Assembly: GCA_034519515.1 (NCBI GenBank)
Contig: JAXHOK010000006.1
Span: 124,001 to 188,000, forward strand
Origin: Arcicella sp034519515
GTDB taxonomy: Bacteria; Bacteroidota; Bacteroidia; Cytophagales; Spirosomataceae
Direction of reading: 5' to 3'
DNA: 64,000 nucleotides
How positions within the stretch are numbered: the stretch's first letter is position 1; every line of letters starts with the position of its first letter. Of the stretch, positions 49,490-58,504 are shown in pieces. Both the position numbers and the translations under genes were made by a program. Below the pieces are notes generated by a model. It was not told the origin of the DNA. It was given only the letters and a program-made list of their open reading frames with translations, and did no database searches.

Positions 49490-49490
49490 T

Positions 49491-49660
49491 GATTGGTTAC
49501 TGGTTATTAGTTACTTGGGAATTAGTTACTTGGGAATTAGTTATTAGTATAATTAATGAATTTGCTAATAATCAATTCCCTAATAACCAGTAACCAATTC
49601 CCCCAATAACTATTAATCAATTCTCCAATAACCAGTAACCAATTCCCAATAACTAATCAC
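49491..49660. repeat. degenerate-word fold-back upstream of mraY
   Basis: The left block (49491-49550) repeats GGTTACTGGTTATTAGTTAC and GGGAATTAGTTA-like words. The right block (49569-49660) contains two rounds of the reverse complements (AATAACCAGTAACCAATTCC). The longest member of this class in the window; it ends 7 bases before the mraY ATG, so it occupies the leader. Confidence 0.85.
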
Positions 49661-49667
49661 CAACCCA

Positions 49668-50882
49668 ATGCTTTATTATTTATTCGATTACTTAGACAAA
49701 CATTTCAATTTCCCTGGTGCTGGACTATTTCAGTACATCACTTTTCGGGCTTTTGCCGCCACGGTAATGTCGCTTGGAATTGCTGCTATTTGGGGGAAAA
49801 CTGTTATTAACCTTCTTAGAAAATTACAAATTGGTGAAGACATCCGTGACCTCGGTTTGGCTGGGCAAATGCAGAAAAAAGGGACTCCTACGATGGGCGG
49901 CTTTATTATCCTTTTGTCGTTGCTTGTGCCAGTGCTTTTGTTTGCCAAACTTCATAATATTTACATCATTCTTTTAATCGTAACTACGGTATGGCTTTGT
50001 GCAGTGGGTTTTTTGGACGATTATATCAAAGTTTTTAAGAAAAATAAAGATGGACTTTCGGGTAAGTTCAAGATAGTCGGGCAGGTTGGTTTGGGGCTTA
50101 TCGTGGGGCTTACGATGTGGTTTAATGACGACATTAAAGTACGGTTTTATGAGAAAGCCAAAATTGCGGCTAATATTGGAGAAGTACAAAAATTTGAAGA
50201 TACAAAATCTTTAATTTCTACGGTGCCTTTTATGAAAAATAATCAGTTTGATTATAGCAATCTACTACCTGATTTTTTGGGACTTGACCAATATACTTGG
50301 ATTGTTTATGTGATTGTGGTAATCTTCATCATTACGGCAGTTTCAAACGGGGCAAACATCACAGATGGCATTGATGGACTCGCTGCGGGAACTTCCATGA
50401 TTATCGGAATTGGGTTGGCAGTGTTGGCGTATGTATCTGGAAATAAGGTGTTTTCACAATACCTCAACGTGATGTTTATTCCCAATTCGGGCGAACTGGC
50501 GGTTTTTTGTGCCGCCTTTGTGGGGGCGTGTATTGGCTTTTTGTGGTATAATTCTTATCCTGCCCAAGTTTTCATGGGCGATACGGGCAGTTTGATGTTG
50601 GGGGGAATTATTGCCACGCTTGCTATTGTGATTCGGAAGGAATTATTGATACCCGTTTTGTGCGGAATTTTCTTGATTGAATTACTCTCCGTGATTCTGC
50701 AAGTCAGTTATTTTAAATATACCAAGAAAAAATTTGGCGAAGGTCGGCGGATTTTCCTAATGTCGCCGTTGCATCATCATTTTCAGAAGAAAGGTTATCA
50801 CGAAGCAAAATTGGTAACACGTTTCTGGATTATTGGAATTTTATTGGTGATTATTTCAGTGGTTACTTTGAAATTGAGGTAA
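49668..50882 (+). CDS. mraY: phospho-N-acetylmuramoyl-pentapeptide transferase
   Basis: Polytopic membrane enzyme that forms lipid I from UDP-MurNAc-pentapeptide and undecaprenyl phosphate. 404 aa, about ten hydrophobic segments. Hallmarks: KKGTPTMGG (about 70-78), the Asp pair in GFLDDYIKV, NGANITDGIDGLAAG (about 227-241), and the histidine-rich loop SPLHHHF. Normally the gene after murE in the dcw cluster; here it stands alone on the opposite strand, 35 kb from murE and 27 kb from rsmH. Confidence 0.97.
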   Translation: MLYYLFDYLDKHFNFPGAGLFQYITFRAFAATVMSLGIAAIWGKTVINLLRKLQIGEDIRDLGLAGQMQKKGTPTMGGFIILLSLLVPVLLFAKLHNIYIILLIVTTVWLCAVGFLDDYIKVFKKNKDGLSGKFKIVGQVGLGLIVGLTMWFNDDIKVRFYEKAKIAANIGEVQKFEDTKSLISTVPFMKNNQFDYSNLLPDFLGLDQYTWIVYVIVVIFIITAVSNGANITDGIDGLAAGTSMIIGIGLAVLAYVSGNKVFSQYLNVMFIPNSGELAVFCAAFVGACIGFLWYNSYPAQVFMGDTGSLMLGGIIATLAIVIRKELLIPVLCGIFLIELLSVILQVSYFKYTKKKFGEGRRIFLMSPLHHHFQKKGYHEAKLVTRFWIIGILLVIISVVTLKLR

Positions 50883-50997
50883 GCAAGTCGTAAGTCTGAA
50901 AAGTCCTAAGTCGTAAGTGTATAAGTCACATAAGGAAGGTATTTTATTGATTGACTTACTTACGATTTATGACTTATGACCTACGACTTTTTAGACT
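50881..50997. repeat. degenerate-word fold-back after mraY
   Basis: The left block (50881-50930) repeats AAGTCGTAAGTCTG-like words and the right block (50950-50997) their reverse complements (ACTTACGATTTATGACTTA). It separates the convergent mraY and metallo-hydrolase genes and could terminate both. Confidence 0.85.
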
Positions 50998-51000
50998 CTT

Positions 51001-51897
51001 TTATTTCATCGTCAATTCTTCATAAGCCGAAGTCAAACTCCTTACGATTCCATCTCCTTGCATTTCGGTTACGCCCGTAACTGACTTATTTTTGATAAAT
51101 TCTTCTTTCGATTTTCCTGCCTTTATTTCACTTTCCGTGAAGACTAATAATTTTTCTAAATAATCTTTAAAAACTTTAATGTCTTCTTTATCTCCCGTAA
51201 TTTTCTCGGGGTCAAAGGCGTGTCCGAACACGAAGATGGTTTCATTATCAAAAGTCGTGAGGGTTTTGTCCAAGACAGAAATCCAACTTTCAATACTTGC
51301 TCCTGCCGACCTATCCACAAAAGGATAACGACGGTTGAATAATAAATCACCCATGTGAAGGATGTTGGCGTGTTCAAAATGTATTAAAGAATCCCCGTTG
51401 GTATGTCCTGCTCCGAAGTAATGGGCTTTTATACTTTCCTTGCCCACTTTGCCTTTCCAGGTATCCTTAAAAGTTACGTCTGGGTATAATTGTTTATCCT
51501 CAGTTTTAGCTTTTTGGGCGGTTGCCTGCTGGTTTTTCAGCGAGTTTTCGTGAGCAACCACGTGTTCAACCAGCCCTTTGAAAGAAATATTGCCCGAACT
51601 GTGGTCGCCGTGGTGATGGGTATTTATCAGTAATTTAATAGGCTTTTCAGACAGCTTTTTCAACTCCGTAATCAAATGCGTTGATTGTTCTGGAAATTGT
51701 GAATCCACTACGGCAAAGCCTTTTTTAGTTTTCAGGTAGGCAATTGTTCCACCTTTTTCAGTGAATACGCCAACGTCTCCACGTAACATTTTCATTTTAT
51801 AAGGATTATCGAAAATAAAGTTTCCGAAAGTCTTGTTTGATAAAGCTAATGCTCCGAAAGCAAATGCTGAATTTTGGATAAAATTTCTACGGTTCAT
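51001..51897 (-). CDS. exported MBL-fold metallo-hydrolase
   Basis: 298 aa. The N-terminus MNRRNFIQNSAFAFGALALS has a twin-arginine-like motif, so export by Tat to the periplasm is plausible. The zinc site is complete: HxHxDH (94-99, in THHHGDHS), His165 in GAGHTNGD, Asp in LHMGDLLF and a final His in FGHAFD. Similar to class B-like hydrolases of unknown substrate (quinohaemoprotein-associated and lactonase-like proteins). Monocistronic; convergent with mraY. Confidence 0.88.
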   Translation of the reverse strand: MNRRNFIQNSAFAFGALALSNKTFGNFIFDNPYKMKMLRGDVGVFTEKGGTIAYLKTKKGFAVVDSQFPEQSTHLITELKKLSEKPIKLLINTHHHGDHSSGNISFKGLVEHVVAHENSLKNQQATAQKAKTEDKQLYPDVTFKDTWKGKVGKESIKAHYFGAGHTNGDSLIHFEHANILHMGDLLFNRRYPFVDRSAGASIESWISVLDKTLTTFDNETIFVFGHAFDPEKITGDKEDIKVFKDYLEKLLVFTESEIKAGKSKEEFIKNKSVTGVTEMQGDGIVRSLTSAYEELTMK

Positions 51898-52002
51898 ACT
51901 TATTGGTTTGTGATGAAATGATTGATAAACAATGATTTACGAATTTAATACAAGATGTTGAAAAGCGAAAGATTATCATTTCTACTACTTTGGTGAAACT
52001 TA

Positions 52003-52191
52003 GGAACGGGAAAATAATAAGTGGATGAATTTTTAAATGTTATTTTTTGTGCCAATCAAGGCGATAAAACCGTGCGACGGTCGCCGCAGTTTAGCATCGC
52101 TAAATGAGGATTTAATCTGGGCGGCATTCCGTAACGTAGAGTGGTGCAAAAAAGGGCATTTAAAAAACGTCTACTTATTGTTTTTCAGTTC
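52003..52191 (+). mobile_element. 190-bp MITE-like element, copy A
   Basis: Imperfect terminal inverted repeats of about 50 bases (starts GGAACGGGAAAATAATAAGT; the other end reads GGAACTGAAAAACAATAAGT on the opposite strand). The core holds nested stems: ACCGT-GCG-ACGGT inside GGCG/CGCC, then TTTAGC-ATC-GCTAAA. Nearly identical to copy B at 60434-60623 in the opposite orientation, with one internal difference (T or C in ATTCCGYAACG). Encodes no protein. Confidence 0.85.
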
Positions 52192-52351
52192 TTTATAAAT
52201 GTTGCCATGCTTTTTCTTCTTCTAAGTTTAACCAGTCCTGGACTAAAATTGCTTGACTGGCAAAATGTGTCTGAACAATATCGGTTTCTTTTTCAACTTC
52301 TTTTTTTGACAAATTGGCTAATTGCATTTTCTCTGACTTTGGCAATTGCCT

Positions 52352-52487
52352 AATTCTACTTTGGCATTTTACAGTTACTACATCCCCCTGCCCCCTTCAA
52401 AGGGGGATTTTGACCAACCCTAACCTCTATTCAAAAGGCAAAATAGGATATTTTTGGGTAAGCGTTCAAAGTGCCAAAGTAGAACTA
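52352..52487. repeat. fold-back with CTACTTTGGCA arms
   Basis: AATTCTACTTTGGCA (52352-52366) and TGCCAAAGTAGAACT (52473-52487) pair at 14 of 15 positions around a loop of about 106 bases that contains the GC-rich stem-loop at 52383-52414. Confidence 0.65.
52383..52414. repeat. GC-rich stem-loop repeat
   Basis: CCCCTGCCCCCT-TCAA-AGGGGG: a 6-bp all-but-one G:C stem (52391-52396 with 52401-52406). It shares the CCCCTGCCCCCT prefix with the copy inside the helicase ORF (5921-5946). Similar stem-loops are widespread in Bacteroidota genomes as far as I remember. Confidence 0.7.
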
Positions 52488-52702
52488 ACAATTTCAGCAA
52501 CTTGGTGAAATGTCATGGGGAGATTAAAATTTAAAGTTGTTTCCATGTCGAATACTTGAAATTTGATGAATAAATATATACAAGATTTTTTAATTATGAG
52601 AAGTTTGGCTGAAAGGAAAACAATAAAATACGGGAAGGATTCTCGTGCTTTAATTCTTTTCCGTAATTTCATGTCAAATTTTGAATTATTCCGATAAAAA
52701 AT

Positions 52703-54799
52703 ATGACATCATCAACAAATATCCGTACTCATTTTCGTGCCTGTAATCTATGTGAAGCCATCTGTGGTTTGGAAATTACGGTCAATGAATATAACGAAAT
52801 CTTGACCATCAGAGGCGATGAAAAAGACCCTTTTTCTCGGGGACATATTTGTCCCAAAGCTGTAGGTTTGAAAGATATTTATTTGGATAAAAATCGTCTA
52901 AAACAACCCATCAGACGGACTGAAACGGGTTGGGAGACGATTTCTTGGGAAGAGGCTTTCACCGAAGTAACTACTAAATTCAAAACAATTCAAGCCCAGC
53001 ATGGCAAGGATGCCGTGGGTGTTTATCAAGGCAATCCATCGGTTCATAATTCGGGGACTTTGCTGACTGCCCCAGGGTTTTTGAGGGCTTTGGGAACTCG
53101 TAACCGCTTTTCTGCCACTTCTGCCGACCAATTACCCCACCATTTTGCGGCTTGGCAGATGTTTGGACATCCGCTTCTATTACCCATTCCTGACATTGAC
53201 CATACCGATTTTATGTTGATTATTGGGGCAAATCCTTTGGCTTCTAATGGTTCGCTGATGACCGTTCCCGATGTGGCAAATCGTTTGAAAGCCAATCAAA
53301 AAAGAGGCGGAAAATTCGTAGTAATTGACCCACGCAAAACTGAAACTGCCAGAATTGCCAATCAGCATTTATTTATCAAACCAGCCACGGATGTATTTTT
53401 ATTACTAAGTTTAGTTCATGAAATTACCAAGCAAATTGACCTTTCGGAAGATGTACAAAAGCTAAAAGATTTAACGCAATTTTATGCTCCCGAAACGGTT
53501 TCTAAAATCACTGGAATAGAAGAATTACAAATAAAATCCTTAGTTTTTGATTTAGTAAGTGCCAACAAATCAGTCGTTTACGGGCGTATGGGTGTAAGCG
53601 TGCAAGCCTTTGGGGGTATGTGTCATTGGTTGATAAATTGTATAAATGTTCTTACGGGAAATATGGATTCTGTGGGTGGTGCTATGTTTCCACAACCCGC
53701 TTTTGATTTGTTTGGACGGGCGAAAAAAGGTGAAAATTATTTCAACCGTTGGCAGAGTGCCGTCCGAAAATTACCAGAATTTGATGGTGAACTACCCGTC
53801 TCGGCGATGTCGGAAGATATTTTGGCGGGCGGCATCAAAGCCATGCTGACGGTGTGCGGAAATCCTGTACTAAGCACCTCTAATGGAATACAGTTAGACA
53901 AGGCTTTGGACTCGTTGGAATACATGGTTTCGATAGATATTTATCTTAATGAAACCACCCAGCACGCCAATATTATTTTGCCCCCAACCACGGGTTTGGA
54001 AGTGGCACATTATGATGTAGTTTTTCATAATTTAGCCGTCCGAAATACGGCAAAATATTCAGAGCCATTATTTGAAAAAGACTATAATCAACGCCATGAT
54101 TGGGAGATTTTTGAAGAGCTAAAAAGTCGCATGGTCCTGCCCGAAGGTGCTGAAATTCCTACTCCCAAAAATCCCGAAGAGAAATTGGAATTAGCGATGA
54201 AATTTGGTTTTTATGGCAAAGATGGTTTAACACTCCAAAAACTGAAAGACAATCCACATGGAGAGGATTTGGGGGCATTAAAACCTTGCCTTTCAGAAAG
54301 ATTATTGACTGAAAATCAGGTAATTAATCTTATTCCAGAATTGATTATTAAAGATTTAGAGAGAGTGAAAAGTCAAGCAGAAACTTTATTGAGCGAAGCG
54401 AAAAATAAAGATTTTGACCTTGAACTCATCGGCAGAAGACACCTTCGGAGCAATAATTCATGGATGCACAATTCGGAAAGATTAATGAAAGGCAGAGACC
54501 GCTGTACGCTGATGATTCACCCAGAAACAGCAGCCAAACGGGGAATCGTGAATCAAGAAAAAGTACAAGTTGAATCAAGAGTTGGTAGGGTAGAAATTTC
54601 GGTAGAAATCACCGATGAAATTATGCCCAACGTAGTAAGCATTCCACACGGATTCGGACACGCTCGCAAGGGGGTACAACTGGACGTAGCAACCGCTCAC
54701 GCAGGGATAAGCCTCAATGATTTGACGGACGAATTATTAATTGATGAACTCACGGGTAATTCTGTCTTTTCGGGCGTACCTGTGCGGATTTTGCGTTAA
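52703..54799 (+). CDS. molybdopterin oxidoreductase with 4Fe-4S site
   Basis: 698 aa, a member of the formate dehydrogenase/nitrate reductase (Mo-bisMGD) family. Cys14, Cys17, Cys21 and Cys50 (CNLCEAIC and GHICPK) form the 4Fe-4S site. The molybdopterin domain follows (GNPSVHNSGTL, FMLIIGANPLASNGS) and the C-terminal molydopterin dinucleotide-binding domain (about 580-698: GRRHLRSNNSWMHN, IPHGFGHARKG). No Tat or Sec signal, so it is cytoplasmic. The metal ligand and substrate are not evident; no electron-transfer partner lies beside it. Likely monocistronic. Confidence 0.9.
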   Translation: MTSSTNIRTHFRACNLCEAICGLEITVNEYNEILTIRGDEKDPFSRGHICPKAVGLKDIYLDKNRLKQPIRRTETGWETISWEEAFTEVTTKFKTIQAQHGKDAVGVYQGNPSVHNSGTLLTAPGFLRALGTRNRFSATSADQLPHHFAAWQMFGHPLLLPIPDIDHTDFMLIIGANPLASNGSLMTVPDVANRLKANQKRGGKFVVIDPRKTETARIANQHLFIKPATDVFLLLSLVHEITKQIDLSEDVQKLKDLTQFYAPETVSKITGIEELQIKSLVFDLVSANKSVVYGRMGVSVQAFGGMCHWLINCINVLTGNMDSVGGAMFPQPAFDLFGRAKKGENYFNRWQSAVRKLPEFDGELPVSAMSEDILAGGIKAMLTVCGNPVLSTSNGIQLDKALDSLEYMVSIDIYLNETTQHANIILPPTTGLEVAHYDVVFHNLAVRNTAKYSEPLFEKDYNQRHDWEIFEELKSRMVLPEGAEIPTPKNPEEKLELAMKFGFYGKDGLTLQKLKDNPHGEDLGALKPCLSERLLTENQVINLIPELIIKDLERVKSQAETLLSEAKNKDFDLELIGRRHLRSNNSWMHNSERLMKGRDRCTLMIHPETAAKRGIVNQEKVQVESRVGRVEISVEITDEIMPNVVSIPHGFGHARKGVQLDVATAHAGISLNDLTDELLIDELTGNSVFSGVPVRILR

Positions 54800-54957
54800 G
54801 GAACGGTAAAACGATAACTTATAATTTTAATTCGACCATTTTAGTGCTACTTTTCAGCATTTTTTCATTAAAGAGCTGTGCTATTCGCTTCAAAAATGAT
54901 AAAAACTATCAATAAAATAGCCAGACTAAAACTTTATAAGTTTTCATTTCACCGTTC
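54800..54957. repeat. 158-bp fold-back element with GGAACGGT ends
   Basis: Arms 54800-54824 and 54933-54957 pair at about 22 of 25 positions, starting GGAACGGTAAAACGATAACT. Weaker pairing continues inward. The GGAAC...A-rich ends resemble the terminal repeats of the 190-bp elements at 52003 and 60434. It fills the spacer between the convergent oxidoreductase and cupin genes. Confidence 0.7.
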
Positions 54958-55299
54958 CAAAACAAAATCCTCTCGCATGGGGGAAAAAACATCAATCAAA
55001 ATCCCTTCTTCCAAACAAACTGCTCCATGTATGGCATTTTTAGGGACATTATAGACATCGCCAGCCTTCAAAACTTTTGATTCGCCGTTGATGGTAATCT
55101 CAAAAGCCCCATTAGCCACATAACTTATTTGCAGGTGTGGATGATGGTGTAATGTGCCAACGCCTCCTGCTTCAAAAGCCACTTTTACGAGCATAATTTC
55201 CGCAGAAAAAGACATGATTTTTCTGCGGATTTTGGGTTCAATTTGTTCCCATTCCACTTCTGAATCAAGTACTAAAGTTTTTTCAAAAAAAGGATTCAT
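54949..55299 (-). CDS. single-domain cupin protein, 116 aa
   Basis: A small conserved beta-barrel. Motif 1 is HHHPHLQISYVANGAFEITING (His51-53, His55 and the expected Glu position), and motif 2 is AGDVYNVPKNAIHGAVC (about 80-96), giving the usual metal-binding His set. Similar to pectin-degradation (KdgF)-like and sugar-binding cupins, but the substrate is unknown. Its stop lies within the right arm of the 54800-54957 fold-back. Confidence 0.85.
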   Translation of the reverse strand: MNPFFEKTLVLDSEVEWEQIEPKIRRKIMSFSAEIMLVKVAFEAGGVGTLHHHPHLQISYVANGAFEITINGESKVLKAGDVYNVPKNAIHGAVCLEEGILIDVFSPMREDFVLER

Positions 55300-55353
55300 A
55301 TTGTTAATTATTTGATTATCAGTAATTTAAAACAAGGATACAAAATGAAAATA

Positions 55354-55387
55354 AAAAAGCCCCTAACAATCAAATTAAGGAGCTTTT
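55354..55387 (-). terminator. intrinsic terminator of carB
   Basis: AAAAGCTCCTT and AGGGGCTTTT (minus-strand sense) form a stem followed by TTTATTTT; it lies 9 bases after the carB stop. Confidence 0.82.
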
Positions 55388-55395
55388 CAATAGTT

Positions 55396-58237
55396 TTACC
55401 TCGAAAGATACAAATTCCGCTCTCCATAAACTTTTCTGAAAAAATCATCTTTTAAGGAATCTATGAAGTAAATGGCTTCACCCGTTGATTTCATTTCGGG
55501 GCCTAATTCCATGTTTACATTCGGGAATTTATTGAATGAGAATACGGGAATCTTGATTGCCCAACCATTCTTTTTAGGTTGGAAGTTGAATTCTTTTAAT
55601 TTTGCTCCCAACATCACTTTTGTGGCGTAATTGACATACGGTTCTTGGTATGCCTTGCAAATAAATGGCACCGTTCGTGAGGCTCTTGGGTTGGCTTCGA
55701 TGATGTAAACTACTTCGTTTTTTACCGCAAATTGAATATTTAATAAACCTACCGTTTTCAAAGCCAAGGCAATTTTGCGGGTATGGTCTTCAATTTGTTT
55801 GATAACGTTTTCCGTCAAATCAAACGGAGGCAACACCGAGTGCGAGTCGCCCGAGTGAATACCTGCGGGTTCGATGTGTTCCATAATTCCGATGATATAA
55901 ACGTCTTCACCATCACAAATGGCATCGGCTTCTGCCTCAATAGCATTTTCTAAAAAGTGGTCAAGTAGGATTTTATTACCTGGAATATCTCTGAGAATAT
56001 CAACCACGTGTTGCTCCAATTCTTGCTCATTAATCACAATTTTCATCGACTGCCCACCCAATACATACGATGGACGTACCAACAATGGAAAGCCTAAATT
56101 CTTTGAAACTTCTACGGCTTGTTCGGCATCTTCAACAGTACCCAAATTGTGGAAAAGGAATGTCATTTTCTTGTAAAAGTCTGAGAAACGCCCTCTATCT
56201 TCTGCCAAATCAAGTGCTTCAAATGATGTTCCAATGATTTTGATTCCGTATTTAGAGAGTTTTTCTGCTAATTTCAGAGCTGTTTGTCCGCCTAATTGAA
56301 CAATAACACCTTCGGGTTTTTCGTGCTGAATAATGTCGTAAACGTGTTCCCAGAAAACGGGTTCAAAGTATAATTTATCGGCAATATCAAAATCTGTCGA
56401 AACAGTTTCAGGATTACAGTTAATCATGATGGTTTCGTAGCCACATTCTTTGGCTGCCAAAACTCCATGCACACAAGAATAATCAAACTCAATTCCTTGC
56501 CCAATTCGGTTTGGACCCGAACCCAAAACTACTATTTTCTTTCTTGTCTGAAACGAGATTCGTATTCAATCTCTTCGAAGCATCGAAAGTTGAATAGATA
56601 ATAAGGTGTTTTTGCCTCAAATTCTGCCGCACAAGTATCTACGCATTTGTAAACACGTTTAATGCCTAAGTTCATTACGTTTATGCATAAACTTCGCTTT
56701 CTAGGCATCTTAGTAAATGTGCAATTTGTCGGTCGGCATAACCTTTTTGTTTGGCTTCTATCAATAATCTTCAGTTGGTACAGTATCTAATGGTGAATTT
56801 TTCGAGTTCGTTTTCAACTCTTACTAAATCTTCAATTTGATACAAAAACCATTTGTCTATTTTAGTAGTTTGTTGAATGGTTTTAAATGAAATTCCTAAT
56901 TTAAAAGCATCATAAATATGGAAAAGACGATTCCAAGAAGGATGTGCCAAAGAGTACATAATTGCCTCTTGGTCACGTAAACCTTTGCCGTCTGCTCCCA
57001 TACCATTTCGCTTGATTTCGAGCGATTGACAGGCTTTTTGGAGGGCTTCTTGGAAATTACGACCAATTCCCATTGTTTCACCTACTGATTTCATCTGTAA
57101 GCCTAAACTCTTATCTGCCCCTTTGAATTTATCAAAATTCCAACGGGGAACTTTCACGATAACGTAGTCCAAAGCAGGTTCAAAATAAGCAGAAGTTGTG
57201 CCTGTGATGGCGTTAGTCAATTCATCCAAGTTGTAGCCAATTGCCATTTTGGCGGCAATTTTCGCAATTGGATAACCTGTTGCTTTCGATGCCAAAGCCG
57301 ATGAACGAGAAACCCGTGGATTTACTTCGATGGCAATGATTGAATCGTCCTCGGGATTGAGGGCAAACTGCACGTTGCAACCACCCGCAAACTGTCCGAT
57401 GGCATTCATCATCTTGATGGCGGTGTTTCGCATTTCCTGATAAACCGTGTCGGGAAGGGTCTGAGCAGGGGCAACCGTGATGGAGTCGCCCGTGTGGACG
57501 CCCATGGGGTCGAAGTTTTCAATCGAACAAATGATGATTACGTTACCTATATTATCCCGTAACAATTCTAATTCATATTCCTTCCAACCCATGATGGATT
57601 GTTCCACCAAAACCTCGTGCGTGGGCGATGCGTGTAAACCTTTATTGAGGGCGGCATCAAAATCTTTGGGGTCGTGAACGAAACCTCCGCCCGTTCCGCC
57701 AAGGGTGAACGATGGACGAATTACCAAAGGAAAACCCGTTTCTTGGGCAATTTCTTTTCCTTCCAAAAATGAGCGAGCTGTGCGTCCTTTACAAACACCC
57801 ACGCCAATTTCAAGCATTAAGAGGCGGAATTTCTCACGGTCTTCGGTGGTTTCGATGGCTTTGATATCCACCCCAATCATTTGGCAATTATATTTTTCCC
57901 AAACTCCCGCCGAATCACAGTCAATGGCTAAATTTAATGCCGTCTGCCCACCCATAGTTGGTAAAACGGCATCAATTGGATTGCCTTCGGCGATATGTTT
58001 TTCAAGAATCTCAATGATAGATTGTTTTTCGAGCGGTTTCAAATAAACGTAATCTGCATTGAGCGGGTCAGTCATGATGGTGGCAGGATTGGAATTTATC
58101 AAGGCAACCTTGATGCCTTCTTCACGCAAAGAGCGTGCTGCCTGTGAACCAGCGTAATCAAACTCGCAAGCCTGACCAATGACGATGGGACCTGAACCGA
58201 TAATAAGAACGGACTTAATGGAAGAATTCTTTGGCAC
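55396..58237 (-). pseudogene. carB: carbamoyl-phosphate synthase large subunit, frame-broken
   Basis: Makes carbamoyl phosphate for arginine and pyrimidine synthesis. The N-terminal half (56771-58237, 488 aa) contains GSGPIVIGQACEFDYAG and the ATP-grasp region; the C-terminal half (55396-56526, 376 aa) contains GSGPNRIGQGIEFDYS and GNKILLDHFLEN. The intervening ~245 bases still encode the expected linker (KQKGYADRQIAH, GIKRVYKCVDTCAAEFEA) but in shifting frames, with at least four or five single-base indels. The C-terminal half also ends at the YGERNLYLSR region, somewhat shorter than in some relatives. Since carB is normally essential for prototrophy, sequencing or assembly error is more likely than true decay. 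Confidence 0.9.
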
Positions 58238-58400
58238 TTTCTTGTTTTTTTAGGAGATTATTTAATTGACGTACCTTACCTACGCCCCAAAATTCCACAA
58301 AGTTACTACAAAGCATCGAAACTGAAAGGCTTGATTTTTTTTTCATGGATTTTTTAAATTTATTCTTTGATATATTAAAAAAATGGATTTGTTAAAATTT

Positions 58401-58432
58401 GTTAATGAAATATCCATTAACATTTCATTAAC
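58401..58432. repeat. perfect 11-bp inverted repeat upstream of 58505
   Basis: GTTAATGAAAT (58401-58411) and ATTTCATTAAC (58422-58432) are exact reverse complements with a 10-base loop. It lies in the 267-base divergent spacer between carB and the exported gene; a regulator site or leader hairpin is possible. Confidence 0.6.
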
Positions 58433-58504
58433 AGAGTTCGGGAGGGGAGAGGGCTAATTTGCGGAGCGTTATGCAGACTTAAATTTTTAAAACATGACTG
58501 AATT

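Larger units (their letters stand above)
51898..52702. other. 805-base intergenic region made largely of repeats
   Basis: Holds the 190-bp element at 52003-52191, a fold-back with arms 52352-52366 and 52473-52487, and a GC-rich stem-loop at 52383-52414. A frame from GTG 52141 to 52353 would encode 70 residues with two hydrophobic stretches, but its first 17 codons lie in the mobile element, so I do not call a gene. Could be remains of an interrupted small membrane-protein gene. Confidence 0.5.

Noticed and set aside
52141..52353. Possible 70-aa membrane protein gene
   Set aside because: GTG start and first 17 codons lie inside the 190-bp mobile element; no family resemblance. Kept only as a possible remnant.
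55396..58237. Two separate carbamoyl-phosphate synthase genes as found in some lineages
   Set aside because: The linker between the halves is still recognisable in shifting frames and there is no independent start or leader for the second half.
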